Positions 45,186-54,591 of a stretch of DNA of 64,000 bases are shown here, piece after piece; positions within the stretch are counted from its first letter, which is position 1, and every line of letters begins with the position of its first letter. Origin of the DNA: Candidatus Altimarinota bacterium. GTDB taxonomy: Bacteria; Patescibacteriota; Gracilibacteria; BD1-5; UBA2023. The notes beneath the pieces are model-generated. The model made no database searches and was not told where the DNA came from. It saw only the letters and a list, made by a program, of their open reading frames with translations. The DNA lies in the NCBI GenBank assembly GCA_013268835.1, contig JABFSX010000003.1:62001-126000 (forward strand). Reading direction: 5' to 3'. The position numbers were made by a program, and so were the translations under genes.

Positions 45186-45383
45186 ATGAAACTCAAGACT
45201 CACTCTGGTGCAAAAAAACGTGTTAAAATCACAGGAACTGGTAAGTACATCGTTGATAAAACAGCTAAGAAACATCTTCTTAAAGACAAGAGCAATAAAG
45301 CAAAAGGTCGAGATGCTTACGGTCGTGTTCTCCATGTAACTAACCAACTCGAAGCTCGCCTCTCTCTCCCATACGGAAGATAG
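45186..45383 (+). CDS. rpmI: Ribosomal protein bL35
   Basis: 65 residues: MKLKTHSGAKKRVKITGTGK is the L35 signature and the length is typical. No TGA. It follows infC and precedes rplT, the universal order. The start follows TTATCTCTT, again pyrimidine-rich. Confidence 0.95.
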   Translation: MKLKTHSGAKKRVKITGTGKYIVDKTAKKHLLKDKSNKAKGRDAYGRVLHVTNQLEARLSLPYGR

Positions 45384-45419
45384 TCCTCCTCGTATAATTC
45401 AATATCTAATCTCTCTCTT

Positions 45420-45764
45420 ATGACTCGTGTAAAACGTGGTGTGATGACACACAAAAGACATAAAAATATCCTTGCTCTTGCAAAGGGTTTTCGTCGAATG
45501 AACGGGAATGTTTATTCTCGTGCAAAGAATGCCATCATGAAGGCAGGTCAAAATTCATATATCTCTCGTAAACTCAAGAAGAGACAATTTCGTCAACTTT
45601 GGACAGTGCGTCTTAATAACGCGGCTCGTCTCAATGGTATGAATTACTCTACTCTTATTCATTCTATGTACACTAAGCGTGTTATGTTGAATCGTAAAGT
45701 TCTTTCAAATATGGCAATCACTAACCCTCAAGTTTTTGCTAAGATCGTTGATTTTGTTAAATAA
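45420..45764 (+). CDS. rplT: Ribosomal protein bL20
   Basis: 114 residues: MTRVKRGVMTHKRHKNILALAKGFR and the C-terminal YSTLIHSMYTKRVMLNRKVLSNMAI match L20, which also organises early 23S rRNA folding. No TGA. It closes the operon before a strong terminator. Confidence 0.96.
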   Translation: MTRVKRGVMTHKRHKNILALAKGFRRMNGNVYSRAKNAIMKAGQNSYISRKLKKRQFRQLWTVRLNNAARLNGMNYSTLIHSMYTKRVMLNRKVLSNMAITNPQVFAKIVDFVK

Positions 45765-45771
45765 TAATTTT

Positions 45772-45803
45772 AAAAAAATCTCTCCAAATTGGAGAGATTT
45801 TTT
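45772..45803 (+). terminator. Terminator after rplT
   Basis: Stem AAATCTCTCCAA/TTGGAGAGATTT with T-tract. Confidence 0.9.
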
Positions 45804-45822
45804 TATTGTTTCCAGGTTGATA

Positions 45823-46140
45823 TTATCGTATATCTTTAATTTTTTGAATACCTCCATTTGCATTGAGCTTCCCTATCCATTTAGAGTTTCCTTCATTCAT
45901 CTCTAGTGTATTATCTGGTAGAACTGTAATAATAAGTGGCACGCTGCATGTGGATAATCATTTTAAAATATTTCACCAGTCGCTTCATTTTGGGTAAATA
46001 AGTGTTGTTTGTTTGGTACATATTGGTGAGAGCTTTGGAAGAAGTATTTCTTCCATTTCTATTTGAGTTTGTGCTTGTACTCCCATTGCAAGAGAGAGGA
46101 GGCTCGCTGTAACAAGTGATGTATGAGAATTTAGCTTCAT
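45823..46140 (-). CDS. Small secreted protein
   Basis: 105 residues with signal peptide (MKLNSHTSLVTASLLSLAMGVQA, cleaved about residue 23). The mature part has three TGA glycines in PKGSDWGNILKGLSTCSVP, two Cys and no recognised family. The C-terminal part NEGNSKWIGKLNANGGIQKIKDI looks like a small beta domain. Convergent with rplT. Confidence 0.6.
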
Positions 46141-46244
46141 AATAGTTGTAAATAGAAACATATAATGTTAATTATTTTAATTTTGTCAATTTTATATACT
46201 ATTTTCCTTTGTTTTTCAGCTGGACTCGTATATAGTAGCTCCAT

Positions 46245-46847
46245 ATGAATTTTATCAACCAGCTTCTCGATTTCGATCTCTCTCTTCTTCAATCTGCCCG
46301 TTGACTCGTTTGATCACAATATGCATCTTTGGTTCAGGTAACTGGAGAACTTGTTGTATTTTTTTGAGCCGGAACCCTTATTGGATTATGGCTATATGGA
46401 GTATATAAAAAAGATAATGAATATAAAAAAACTGCTCTTACGATTTTTTTTACTATAGTAGCCGTATTTGGAATCTATGCTATCATCAATCTTGGTTTGC
46501 CAAAGTGGCGACTTGGAGCTATGGAAATAGCAGGTGCCATAGCCCCCCTTATTCCTCATCCCACTGATAACTCGTTTCCATCTGGTCATGCGCTTTTTAC
46601 GGGAGCATTCCTTGTAGCCCTACTTCGTTATTATCGATATAACTCTTCTATTGTTATCATAGTAGTACTTGTAGCTCTTATCACCCTTGTATCTCGTGTT
46701 ATTGGTGGCGTACACTATCCTGGTGATATTATCGGTGGTCTTGTATTTGGATCTGTTGGTGCTTATTTTCTTCGGCCAGTTGTTGATATTTTTATTAGTA
46801 AAACTTTTCCAATTTTTATAAAAATAGCGAGCTATATTCGATTATAA
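46245..46847 (+). CDS. PAP2-family membrane phosphatase
   Basis: 200 residues, about five membrane helices. The acid phosphatase motifs are KWRLGAMEIAG (C1-like), NSFPSGHALFTG (C2, PSGH) and LVSRVIGGVHYPGDIIGG (C3, SRxxxxxHxxxD). Members dephosphorylate lipid phosphates such as undecaprenyl pyrophosphate or phosphatidate; here recycling of the cell-wall lipid carrier is likely, given the penicillin-binding protein next door, but this is inference. Three TGAs give Gly in the N-terminal half. Confidence 0.88.
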
Positions 46848-46881
46848 AAAAAATATTCTCAATTTGAGAATATTTTTTTTA
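46847..46881. terminator. Bidirectional terminator
   Basis: A-tract, stem AAATATTCTCAA/TTGAGAATATTT, T-tract, between PAP2 and the convergent penicillin-binding protein. Confidence 0.85.
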
Positions 46882-46886
46882 TAAGG

Positions 46887-49244
46887 TTATTTGTTTTTTG
46901 GTATCTTATAGTATCCAAGAAGATATTCTGCAATCTCAGAGAAGAGCGCTGATGAGGTAGTTTCTGAATATATACCTGTACGAGGACGTTCTAATGATAC
47001 AATTAGTACAAATCTTGGATTATAGGCAGGTGCATATCATCCATATGATGTAATAGTGTGTCATATATTTTGATTGAAGTAGATATTTTCATACGTTCCC
47101 TTATATGGAATCTGAGAAGTTCCTGTTTTTCCAGCAATATTATATCCAGGAACTCCACCACTTTTTGCGAATCAGTATCGAACACTATCAACAAGCATAG
47201 CAGTGATTGTTTTTGATGTTTCTTCTTTGATTACTCTTCGTATGGGCATAGGTACAGTTTCTATAATCTTTCCATTTGGATAAGCAACCTTTTCAACAAT
47301 ATAGGGTTGCATATATACTCCACCATTTGCAAGTACAGAGTAAGCTGCTGCCATCTGTAGCATTGTTGCATTGATACCTTGACCAAATGACATTGTAAAA
47401 AATTGAATACGTGACCATTTTTCATAATTACTAATTTGGGAAAATACCTCCCCATCAATAGTGATATTTGATTTTTTCCCAAATCCAAAATCATTGATAT
47501 ATCGAGCAAATAATGATCTTCAGATTTTTTCAATGATATTAATCATACCAACGTTACATGACCAGTTAAGTGCATTGGCATATGTGTTATTTCCAAGACA
47601 TTGCGAAGCAATATTGGATATTCTTTGTTTTTTCGGTCCACCAAGATCGAGTTCTACATACCCTCGATCATAGTATCTGTCATTTGGTTTTATTTCACCG
47701 CTATCGAGTCCAATAGCAACAGTAATTGGTTTAAATACTGATCATGGTTCATAGAGAGATCCTACTACATCATTTTTATAATTTCCTACTCCGAATCCAT
47801 TTTTGAATTTATATTTGGTGATAGCAAAATTAGCAACTTCATCATCAAGGGCACTTCTCATTTTTATTCTTTTTCCATCAATATTAGTACTCATAGTTCC
47901 ATTGGTTGAATCAATCACAAAGAGTGGATACCCGAAAAGGTCAATACTTGGATTTGGGTAGTTCATATAGAGAACTGGTTCCATATCATATACATTTGTG
48001 AAATTATTCGGATCATAATGCGGGTAGTTTACCATAGCAATAATAGCCCCACTAATAGGATCCATTACTATCACACTTCCTCGATTGGCTCGAAATCGAG
48101 TGACGGCGCTCTCAAGTCGTTTTGATATTTCTTTTTGGATATTTCTATCTACTGTAAGAGTGATATCAACTCAATTTTTGAGAATCAATGAGCCTGATGA
48201 TGCATAATCCCTAATAGGTCTTCATTGAATATCTTTTGTAATATATTGGATCGGGCTTTCTCATTGAAGATCAGACTCAAAGTAGCCTTCTATACCATAT
48301 CGACCATGCCCTTCACCATCGACAAATCCAGTTATTTGCCCAAGCGCTTCTCATTCAGGATAGTACCTGACAAGGTTATCTTCAATTTTAAGGAATGGAA
48401 ATATTGCATTTTCGGCTGTCCATATTTCTCTTGCTTTATCTTTTGTTGGAATAGTGCTAAGTACTCATTTTTCCGTATCAATACGTTTTTTTACAAGATC
48501 ACGAGTGGTGATATTCATTTTTCTGAGTATCTCAAGATGCCGACGTTTTTTGACTATAAAAGATGTTTCAAGAATATTGGGTGGTATCTGAATAATACTT
48601 GTAAGAGTATCTGCAAGGAGTTTTGAATTAGTAACTTTTGTTGGATTAACATACAGATTGTTTACCACAAAAAATAAGGCTGGATCATTAAGTTTACTGA
48701 TATTTTCTATCGTACTTTCATCGAGCGCTTCTTTAAGAAGAATACTTTCGATAGGAGTACTAATTCGATTTTGTATGTATGATTCAATCATTTCCCTAAG
48801 GAGTTCTTTATTGAGTCATTTTTTTTCTGAAAGATCTTGTCTGATATAGTTACCAACACTTACTATACAATCAGCAAATATATGTGAATCACAGGAATCT
48901 TGATAGATGATATCTGATAAAAATGGAAGCAGCTTACTCATTGATCCTGATTGTGTTGGATCAATAGCAAGTGTTCCAAGATTGGTTGATACTGCTAAAA
49001 TTCCATGTAATGAAGCATCTGATGATGCTATATTTCATCTTGATACAGGATTTTTTATGGTTGTTTTTTGTTGCTTCTCGGCAGCTTTTGTAAAATAAGC
49101 ATGATCAATAACAGTATATCAAAATGTTGTTAATAGAATTATGAAAATCCAAAAAACAAGACCATACCAAAGAATACCAATTCTATCTAGGTGTGTTATA
49201 TATCGTATGAGTCGTGTAATAAGTATTTCAATATTATTTTTCAT
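46887..49244 (-). CDS. Penicillin-binding protein (class B transpeptidase)
   Basis: 785 residues. One N-terminal membrane anchor (residues 24-46), a long pedestal region, then the transpeptidase domain with SxxK in GSLYEPGSVFKPIT (catalytic Ser; the Gly before Ser is TGA), SxN in NWSCNVGMI and KTGTS in YNIAGKTGTSQIP. It cross-links peptidoglycan, as FtsI/PBP2 do. It is longer than ordinary FtsI (about 580-600) owing to an extended pedestal. The PriA-like gene lies upstream 9 bases away on the same strand, so they form one unit. Confidence 0.92.
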
Positions 49245-49253
49245 GAAGAGAAT

Positions 49254-50135
49254 TTATACAAGAGAAGTAGATAAGATATTTTTTATATCAAAATGTCGAA
49301 AGTGCGTAAGAAGAGTAAGGGTTGGAATGCTAGTAATAATATTGAGATTTATATTTTGTTGTGATTTTTCAAAAATACGAAGGATATCATTGTAATTAAT
49401 CCGAATTGGATAGTGCCAATAATCGGGACCAAGAGCATCTTCAATATAAATGATATTTTTATATTTTGAGAGATTATAGTAAAGAAGCTTGCGAGTTCAA
49501 TAGATTATCGGAAAAACACCATTGGTGATATCGATCCAAGCCCGAGCACGACGAGTATCGGTCATATCATTGGTTACAAAGAGAACTCCTTCGGTATCTG
49601 AAAAATATTCTTGATAGGGTATGATCGAGAAATCATCAGGAAGTATTACTACTGTGGGTTCTCCATTCAGATATTTTTCTATATATTTTGGACGTACAAT
49701 ATCATCTTGAAGGATATGGATGTTTCATTTTTTCTTCCCTGTTTGTGTTTCATTTTTTCCTCCCTCAAGTTGTTCATAGTTCTTTTTTTCAAGGCGTGAG
49801 AGGATAGGACGAGTGAGAAAAATAGCTAGTACTCTATGGATAGGAATCATATATCGAGATGAGATCTCGCATATCATCGTGAGTTGGTTTGAATCTAAGA
49901 TAACCTTTGAGCTTATTATTTGAATAATAGCCTTAATTCTGTTGAAGGCTTCACTGTTGGTATCAATCGGTGAAGTATCATAGAGGGCAACGATGATGCC
50001 ATTTTCTCTATTGTTTCCATAGGGAATCTCAACAATCTGACCAACAAATAATTGGTCTATATCAGTATCTCAACAGGAATAGAGAAGGGGCTCAGTACCT
50101 ATAGAATGTAGGAATGGGATAATAGTTGCAAACAT
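49254..50135 (-). CDS. Shortened PriA-like primosome protein
   Basis: 293 residues against about 730 in PriA. The N-terminal 3'-DNA-binding-like part is recognisable (DQLFVGQIVEIPYGNNRENGIIVAL). The following region resembles the start of the PriA helicase lobe (GVFPIIYGTRKLLYYNLSKYKNIIYIEDALGPDYWHYP, compare GTRSAL...IIVDEEHDSSY). The Walker A and DEEH residues are not preserved (IEDA instead). No zinc-binding Cys cluster or second lobe follows; the frame ends in TAA before PBP. It may be a non-enzymatic DNA-binding remnant. PriA assignment is moderate. Confidence 0.65.
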
Positions 50136-50163
50136 AAAAAATCTCCCGTATTGTACGGAAGAT
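50136..50163 (-). terminator. Terminator upstream of the PriA-like gene
   Basis: On the reverse strand: stem ATCTTCCGTA/TACGGGAGAT with T-tract, between the gene at 50180-50611 and the PriA-like start. It separates the two transcripts or attenuates the second. Confidence 0.72.
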
Positions 50164-50179
50164 AGTTTGAAATACAAGC

Positions 50180-50611
50180 TTAGAGTCCAAGAGTTTTTTT
50201 GAGTTCTTCAGCCTTGATAGCATCCTCATTGGCTCGAATAGTGGCCCGCTCTTCCTCGATATAAATATCCTTGAGTTGTTCCCATTCATTCTGAGCTTTG
50301 ATCACAAGACCCTTGATAATCTCACCTTCAGTTGGCATCAATTTTCGGAATTCTACTCGTTCATCTTCAAATACCTTTACAAGTTCATCAATCTGAAATT
50401 GTGAAAGAGTTGGAATAGCATCAATCACTCGTTTTTTCTCAAAAGTTGAGAGTGAAAGAGAATGCTCGAGAAGATCCATAAAACTTTTTTCTTCGAATGT
50501 TGTGAGAGGATGCACCATAAACTTCGCTACAAGACCCTCATTGGAGGTCTTAGGACGAGGTGGTGGAGGTGTAACTCCTTGATCAGTGATCGGTTGAGCT
50601 TGATCAGACAT
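50180..50611 (-). CDS. Unknown soluble helical protein
   Basis: 143 residues without TGA. Pro-rich start (MSDQAQPITDQGVTPPPPRPKTS), then an almost fully helical charged protein (FEEKSFMDLLEHSLSLSTFEKKRVIDAIPTLSQFQIDELVKVFEDERVEFRKL) resembling helical repeat/coiled-coil proteins. No family known to me. It lies 59 bases after yebC. Confidence 0.7.
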   Translation of the reverse strand: MSDQAQPITDQGVTPPPPRPKTSNEGLVAKFMVHPLTTFEEKSFMDLLEHSLSLSTFEKKRVIDAIPTLSQFQIDELVKVFEDERVEFRKLMPTEGEIIKGLVIKAQNEWEQLKDIYIEEERATIRANEDAIKAEELKKTLGL

Positions 50612-50670
50612 AGATAGAATTTAAGATTTATGCACTATTATAGACGATAGAACAAAAAATACAAAAGATT

Positions 50671-51441
50671 TTATGTTCGGAATTTTTTACTCGCAACGAA
50701 TTCAGTAACTTGCTTCCAGAGTTCATCCGATATATCAGCAGTATTCCATACCGTTTCGACATCTTCATCGGCTGCAAACTCCTCGAGCATCTTGTATATC
50801 TTGAGAGCATTATCCATCTCTGTGACTTCTGTATAGTTTTTTGCTCGATATCCGAGACTTGCACTATTGATGGTATATGGAGTTTTTTCTATGGCTGATT
50901 TTACACTTGCATAGTTTTCTCGAGCGGTTGTGATAATGATCTCTTCTCACTCTATCTTGTAGTCTTCAGCACTGGTATCGAGGATCATCATCTCAAATGC
51001 GTCCATATCATCGGGTTTTGCTATACGAATCTCTCCTCCGTATTCGAATGCAAAGTTCGAAACTGATCCAGATTCTCCGAGGCTTCCACCAAAAGCTGAG
51101 AATATATGTCGCATACTGGGAGCGGTTCGGTTGCGATTATCGGTAAGAGCTCGGACAATGATAGCAACTCCACCAGGAGCATATCCTTCATAGAATATCT
51201 CTTCTACTTTGCTTGAATCTTTATCGATACCAGCTCATCGCTTGACCGCTCGTTCAATCACATCAGAAGTAACTCCGTCTCGTTTTGCACTATGGATGGC
51301 ATCAGCGAGTGCTGCGTTGATGCTTGGATCGGATCATTTTTCAGCGGCAAGAGTGATGAGTTTTGAGTGGATATTATAGATCTTTGATTTTGCTTTTGCA
51401 GAGGCTTCTTTTTGTCCTGCTACGGTAGGTCATCTTCACAT
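50671..51441 (-). CDS. yebC: YebC/PmpR-family translation or transcription regulator
   Basis: 256 residues. The domain order fits Yeb[50 protein letters not shown], then [57 protein letters not shown]. The usual MAGHSKW start is replaced by [20 protein letters not shown], where TGA supplies two early Gly. Recent work on the family points to relief of ribosome stalling or DNA-binding regulation; which applies here cannot be told. A promoter TTGCCT-N16-TATACT (reverse strand) precedes it. Confidence 0.9.
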
Positions 51442-51589
51442 AGTATGAGCGTGTTATAGGAATATAATGATGATAAAAGTATATGAAAAAATGAAAAAGA
51501 GGCAAGATGGAGAAAAATATAAAAATTCCTCAATATTTGATATATTCCCTTCAATAGGGTAGTATAGGATTCTATTACCAGTATTTGCT

Positions 51590-52744
51590 ATGAATTTTAT
51601 AGAAAAATCTATTTTTGATGAAACGAAGGCGAATCAGAAATTTATGAATACTTCAAAAATCGTGATTTCCCTTATTTTGATTGTTTTATTTTGATTCTTA
51701 TTTTTATTGAATGGAAATATGGTCTCAAAGGTGATCGCATATTTCTTGGTGTGTTATGTAATCGTATATACCGCATTACGATTTTTATTTGAGCGATTTT
51801 TCAATTATTACAAGTATATATCCACGAGTATAGATATCTTATGAATCTTATTTTTGGTATATGGCATTACTACCTATTCTGAAGGAATTGTAGTTTCACT
51901 CTATTTTATACCATTTTTGCTCACTATTGTTGTGATTTCTGGATTATTATTTCAGATATTTTATACGTTTAGTGTAGGATTATTTAGTATTTTTGTAAGC
52001 GTGTATTTACTTTCTTTTGATGGACTTTTGGACAAGTATTCGATTATTCCACTTTTTTTTATCACGATTATCTATCTCGTATCGCTCTATAGTAGCTCCA
52101 ATCTCAAGCGAATTATACAAAAAATATCAAACCTAAAACAACTCGAAAGATATACTGATACAGGATTACTCCAAGCGATAGAATCCAATCCTGATACTCT
52201 AAATCAGGGATGAATAGAGAAAGAATTGGTAATTATGTTTTTGGATATTCGTGGATTTTCCAAGATTTCTGAGAATATGGAAGCGAGCGAGATATTCGGG
52301 GTGCTCAATAAGTATCTTGGGTCTTTTGCCACTCTGGTAGAAGAGAATTCCTGAACATTTGATAAATATATCGGGGATTGTATTATGTGTCACTTTGATG
52401 GTGAAAGCAAGGTACAAAATTCCTATACAACGGCTCTAAAAATACTAGAAAAACTTCATCAATTACAGAAAAACTCTGGCTATAAGATTAGTATCTGAAT
52501 CGGAATCCATATCGGAAATGTATATGCAGGTTCTCTCGGAAATGAAAACAGGATGGATCATACTATCATCGGAGATAATGTGAATATTGCTTCTCGATTG
52601 GAGTCTCTCACGAGGGAAATATGATCAGATATTGTAGTGTCAAAAGACTATTTTGATACGATTGATTTTGAGACGGATTTTGAATTCGCAGGAAACTATC
52701 ACCTCAAAGGCAAGGATCATACGATTGATGTCTATAAGATGTAG
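51590..52744 (+). CDS. Membrane class III adenylate/guanylate cyclase
   Basis: 384 residues. Six membrane helices (residues about 25-170) are followed by a short coiled linker and a class III cyclase domain: [15 protein letters not shown] (metal-binding Asp), [65 protein letters not shown]. The Asp in RMDHT suggests ATP rather than GTP use, but this is not firm. TGA glycines occur in loops and in [10 protein letters not shown]. The architecture (6TM plus one cyclase domain) implies homodimers. No CRP-type receptor was seen in the window. Confidence 0.9.
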
Positions 52745-52746
52745 GT

Positions 52747-53064
52747 TTATATATTTTGTATTGCACTATCTGCTCTTGCCCATTCATTCAGGAGCTCTAT
52801 TCTCTCATTGAGGGATTTTCATCGTTCTGTAAAAGAATACTGGATCTTTATCGGTTTTCCATCGATTACCTTTCGGATAATAAATCCTTCTTCTTCGAGT
52901 TCAGTAAGTCGTTCTGAGAGGATCTTTGCGCTAATTCATGGGATCGCTCGTTTAATCTCATTAAAATTTTCTTTTCACTCTGCAATCACCCTGAGAGTAT
53001 GCATTACCCAGCGTTTTGAGAGCGTATTCATGAGTCCGAGAACAGGACATACAATGGATGACAT
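52747..53064 (-). CDS. HxlR-family transcriptional regulator
   Basis: 105 residues. CPVLGLMNTLSKRWVMHTLRVI is the HxlR start (Cys near the N-terminus, often redox-sensing), then FNEIKRAIPGISAKILSERLTELEEEGFIIRKV, the winged helix. TGA gives Gly in the IPGIS turn. Its stop is 3 bases from the cyclase stop (convergent). Family members respond to redox or electrophiles; the signal here is unknown. Confidence 0.88.
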
Positions 53065-53166
53065 AGTTACTTTTGAGTAAGTTAGTAGTGGTTGCTTTTT
53101 ATAAGTTAGTTAATAATATATACCAGCTTCGACGGAATGCAAATTTATTTTTTACTTTTTTATATT

Positions 53167-53370
53167 ATGAGCCAAGAAACTCTCTATAAGGTTGGTGATC
53201 TTGTTCCTGCTGCTGGTCGATATGTTTGTACGGTTTGCGGATTCTCTATTGAATACCTCGAAAAACACCTTGCCTATGGTGTGAAGTTCCCTGTATGTCC
53301 TGTGTGTCATGCTGGAGAAGAAGGTGGAGCAAAGGCACCACATGAAGACTTCTGGAAGAAGGTTGCGTAG
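53167..53370 (+). CDS. Small zinc-ribbon protein
   Basis: 67 residues with two Cys pairs: VCTVCGF (about residues 20-26) and VCPVCHAG (43-50), forming a likely zinc- or iron-binding rubredoxin-like knuckle. The Trp near the C-terminus (EDFWKKVA) and the YGVKFPVCPVC order resemble rubredoxin/zinc-ribbon proteins, but a family name is uncertain. No TGA. Followed by a terminator. Confidence 0.78.
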   Translation: MSQETLYKVGDLVPAAGRYVCTVCGFSIEYLEKHLAYGVKFPVCPVCHAGEEGGAKAPHEDFWKKVA

Positions 53371-53377
53371 TTTTTTT

Positions 53378-53412
53378 GAAAAATCCTCTCAAGAAATTGA
53401 GGGGATTTTATA
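53378..53412 (+). terminator. Terminator after zinc-ribbon gene
   Basis: Stem AAATCCTCTCAA/TTGAGGGGATTT with a short loop, T-rich end. Confidence 0.8.
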
Positions 53413-53469
53413 ATATTGAAAGAATCCATATTATAGATAATATCCACTTTATTATCTTATCAATTGAAT

Positions 53470-53859
53470 ATGTTTACTCTTGAACAAATCGAAGTAGCTC
53501 ATGCAAAAACAAAATCTGGAGCTGATTTTCCTCAGTATATTCGCGAGATCAAGGAACTCGGTGTTACTCGGTTTCAAACATTTGTTACGGATTGTCATAG
53601 CGTATACTCTGGTGGAGATGGATTTCAGATCCAGTCATGACCACAGTATGAATCTATAAAAATCAATAGCACTCTCGATGTAGAAAGATTTAAAAAATGA
53701 CTCAAGGATAATCAAGAATGAAAAAATAATTTTTATGAATTTTGTACTATTTTTGCAGAATCAGGAATCGCATATTGGATTATGGATCTCGAAGATATGA
53801 CGTGCACGTACTATGATATCTATAACAATAGTATTCTTACAGAAGTGGTGCCAAGTTAG
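53470..53859 (+). CDS. DUF1398-family protein
   Basis: 129 residues. MFTLEQIEVAHAKTKSGADFPQYIREIKELGVTRFQTFVTDCHSVYSGGDG and FCTIFAESGIAYWIMDLEDMTCTYYDIYNN match the DUF1398 (YbcV-like) pattern. TGA encodes Gly in three places. Function of the family is unknown. It stands alone between a terminator and the tRNA-Arg gene. Confidence 0.75.
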
Positions 53860-53884
53860 ATAGAAATCTATAAACTTATAATAA

Positions 53885-53911
53885 AAAACCCATTCTTTCG
53901 AATGAGTTTCT
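53885..53911 (-). terminator. Terminator of tRNA-Arg
   Basis: Reverse-strand stem AAACTCATTC/GAATGGGTTT with a GAAA loop and T-tract, sharing its core with the tRNA-Leu terminator. Confidence 0.8.
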
Positions 53912-53921
53912 GATTTTTCTA

Positions 53922-53999
53922 TGGTGCAATCGACAGGGCTCGAACCTGTGACCTCCTCCTTCGCAGGGAGGCGTTCTAATCCAACTGAACTACGACTGC
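53922..53999 (-). tRNA. tRNA-Arg(GCG)
   Basis: Complete cloverleaf on the reverse strand: acceptor GCAGTCG/CGATTGC, D-stem GTTC/GAAC, anticodon stem CCTCC/GGAGG with loop CTGCGAA (anticodon GCG), T-stem ACAGG/CCTGT with loop TTCGAGC, discriminator A, encoded CCA. Bacteria usually use ACG (inosine) here; this gene has G34. Confidence 0.92.
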
Positions 54000-54019
54000 A
54001 TATGTTTCTGGACGCTGGG

Positions 54020-54046
54020 ATTGTATGTATTTTTGAGAAATTGCAA
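54020..54046 (-). promoter_or_regulatory. Putative tRNA-Arg promoter
   Basis: Reverse strand: -35 TTGCAA (54041-54046), 15-base spacer, -10 TACAAT (54020-54025), about 20 bases before the tRNA. Confidence 0.6.
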
Positions 54047-54067
54047 GGAGAAAATATCATTTCTCTT

Positions 54068-54403
54068 CTAGCTTCGTGGCATCCCGTAGAAGTCGAATCC
54101 TTTGAGATCCGTCATAGATTTGGTGATATAGTTTTTTTTCTTTCCTTTTTTGAAAAATCCACGTTCATCGATGATTCCCATCTCAACGAGTTGATCGATA
54201 TTTTTTGTTGGGAGCTTTTTCTTAGGGAATGCTTCTTTGTTCTGATAGTATCGAGTTCGTTTCTTGTAAGAGAGATTGAATCGTGATTGCTTGTTTTCAT
54301 TTCCAGTATAAATAACCATCGCTTTTTTCTTTCATTTTGAAAGCTTTCGAGCGGCTGCTTGTTTTTTTACGATACTAGATTTGAGTCCATGACTGTTTGC
54401 CAT
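54068..54403 (-). CDS. Small basic protein, unknown
   Basis: 111 residues, very Lys/Arg-rich (MANSHGLKSSIVKKQAAARKLSKGKKKAM...SYKKRTRYYQNKEAFPKKKLPTKN), with a more acidic middle (DQLVEMGIIDERG). It resembles a ribosome- or nucleic-acid-associated protein, but I recognise no family. One TGA gives Gly (KLSKGKKK). It lies 17 bases downstream of tRNA-Gly(UCA) on the same strand and may be read from the tRNA promoter. Confidence 0.7.
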
Positions 54404-54420
54404 TTTGTTTTTTGAAAATA

Positions 54421-54499
54421 TGGAGCGGGGAACCGGGTTCGAACCGGTACACCCAAGGGTTGAAGCCTTAGTACACTCGCTCATTTATGTTACCCCCGC
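54421..54499 (-). tRNA. tRNA-Gly(UCA), the UGA-decoding glycine tRNA
   Basis: Reverse strand. Acceptor GCGGGGG pairs with TCCCCGC, discriminator T (U73), encoded CCA. Anticodon stem TAAGG/CCTTG with loop CTTCAAC: U33, anticodon UCA, A37. T-stem ACCGG/CCGGT with loop TTCGAAC. D-arm ACAT/GTGT is weaker. The first base pairs G1-C72, C2-G71, G3-C70, U73 and C35 are glycyl-tRNA synthetase identity features in bacteria. tRNA-Trp would not show this acceptor stem. This tRNA explains the in-frame TGAs in the window. Confidence 0.92.
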
Positions 54500-54518
54500 T
54501 TGTGTAGATGTGGGCCGC

Positions 54519-54546
54519 ATTGTATACAAGGAGTCAAAAAAGTCAA
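54519..54546 (-). promoter_or_regulatory. Putative tRNA-Gly(UCA) promoter
   Basis: Reverse strand: -35 TTGACT (54541-54546), 16-base spacer, -10 TACAAT (54519-54524). It lies 8 bases from the -35 of the opposite elp3 promoter. Confidence 0.65.
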
Positions 54547-54554
54547 CGCTCACC

Positions 54555-54582
54555 TTGCTATTCGCCCTAAAATTCCTATATT
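54555..54582 (+). promoter_or_regulatory. Putative elp3 promoter
   Basis: -35 TTGCTA (54555-54560), 16-base spacer, -10 TATATT (54577-54582). The chosen start codon at 54592 lies only 10 bases after the -10, so the mRNA may be leaderless or nearly so. Confidence 0.55.
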
Positions 54583-54591
54583 CTATGGCAT

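Noticed and set aside
53921-54286. Forward reading frame across tRNA-Arg and the basic protein
   Set aside because: It overlaps the reverse-strand tRNA and a reverse gene with a better start and composition.
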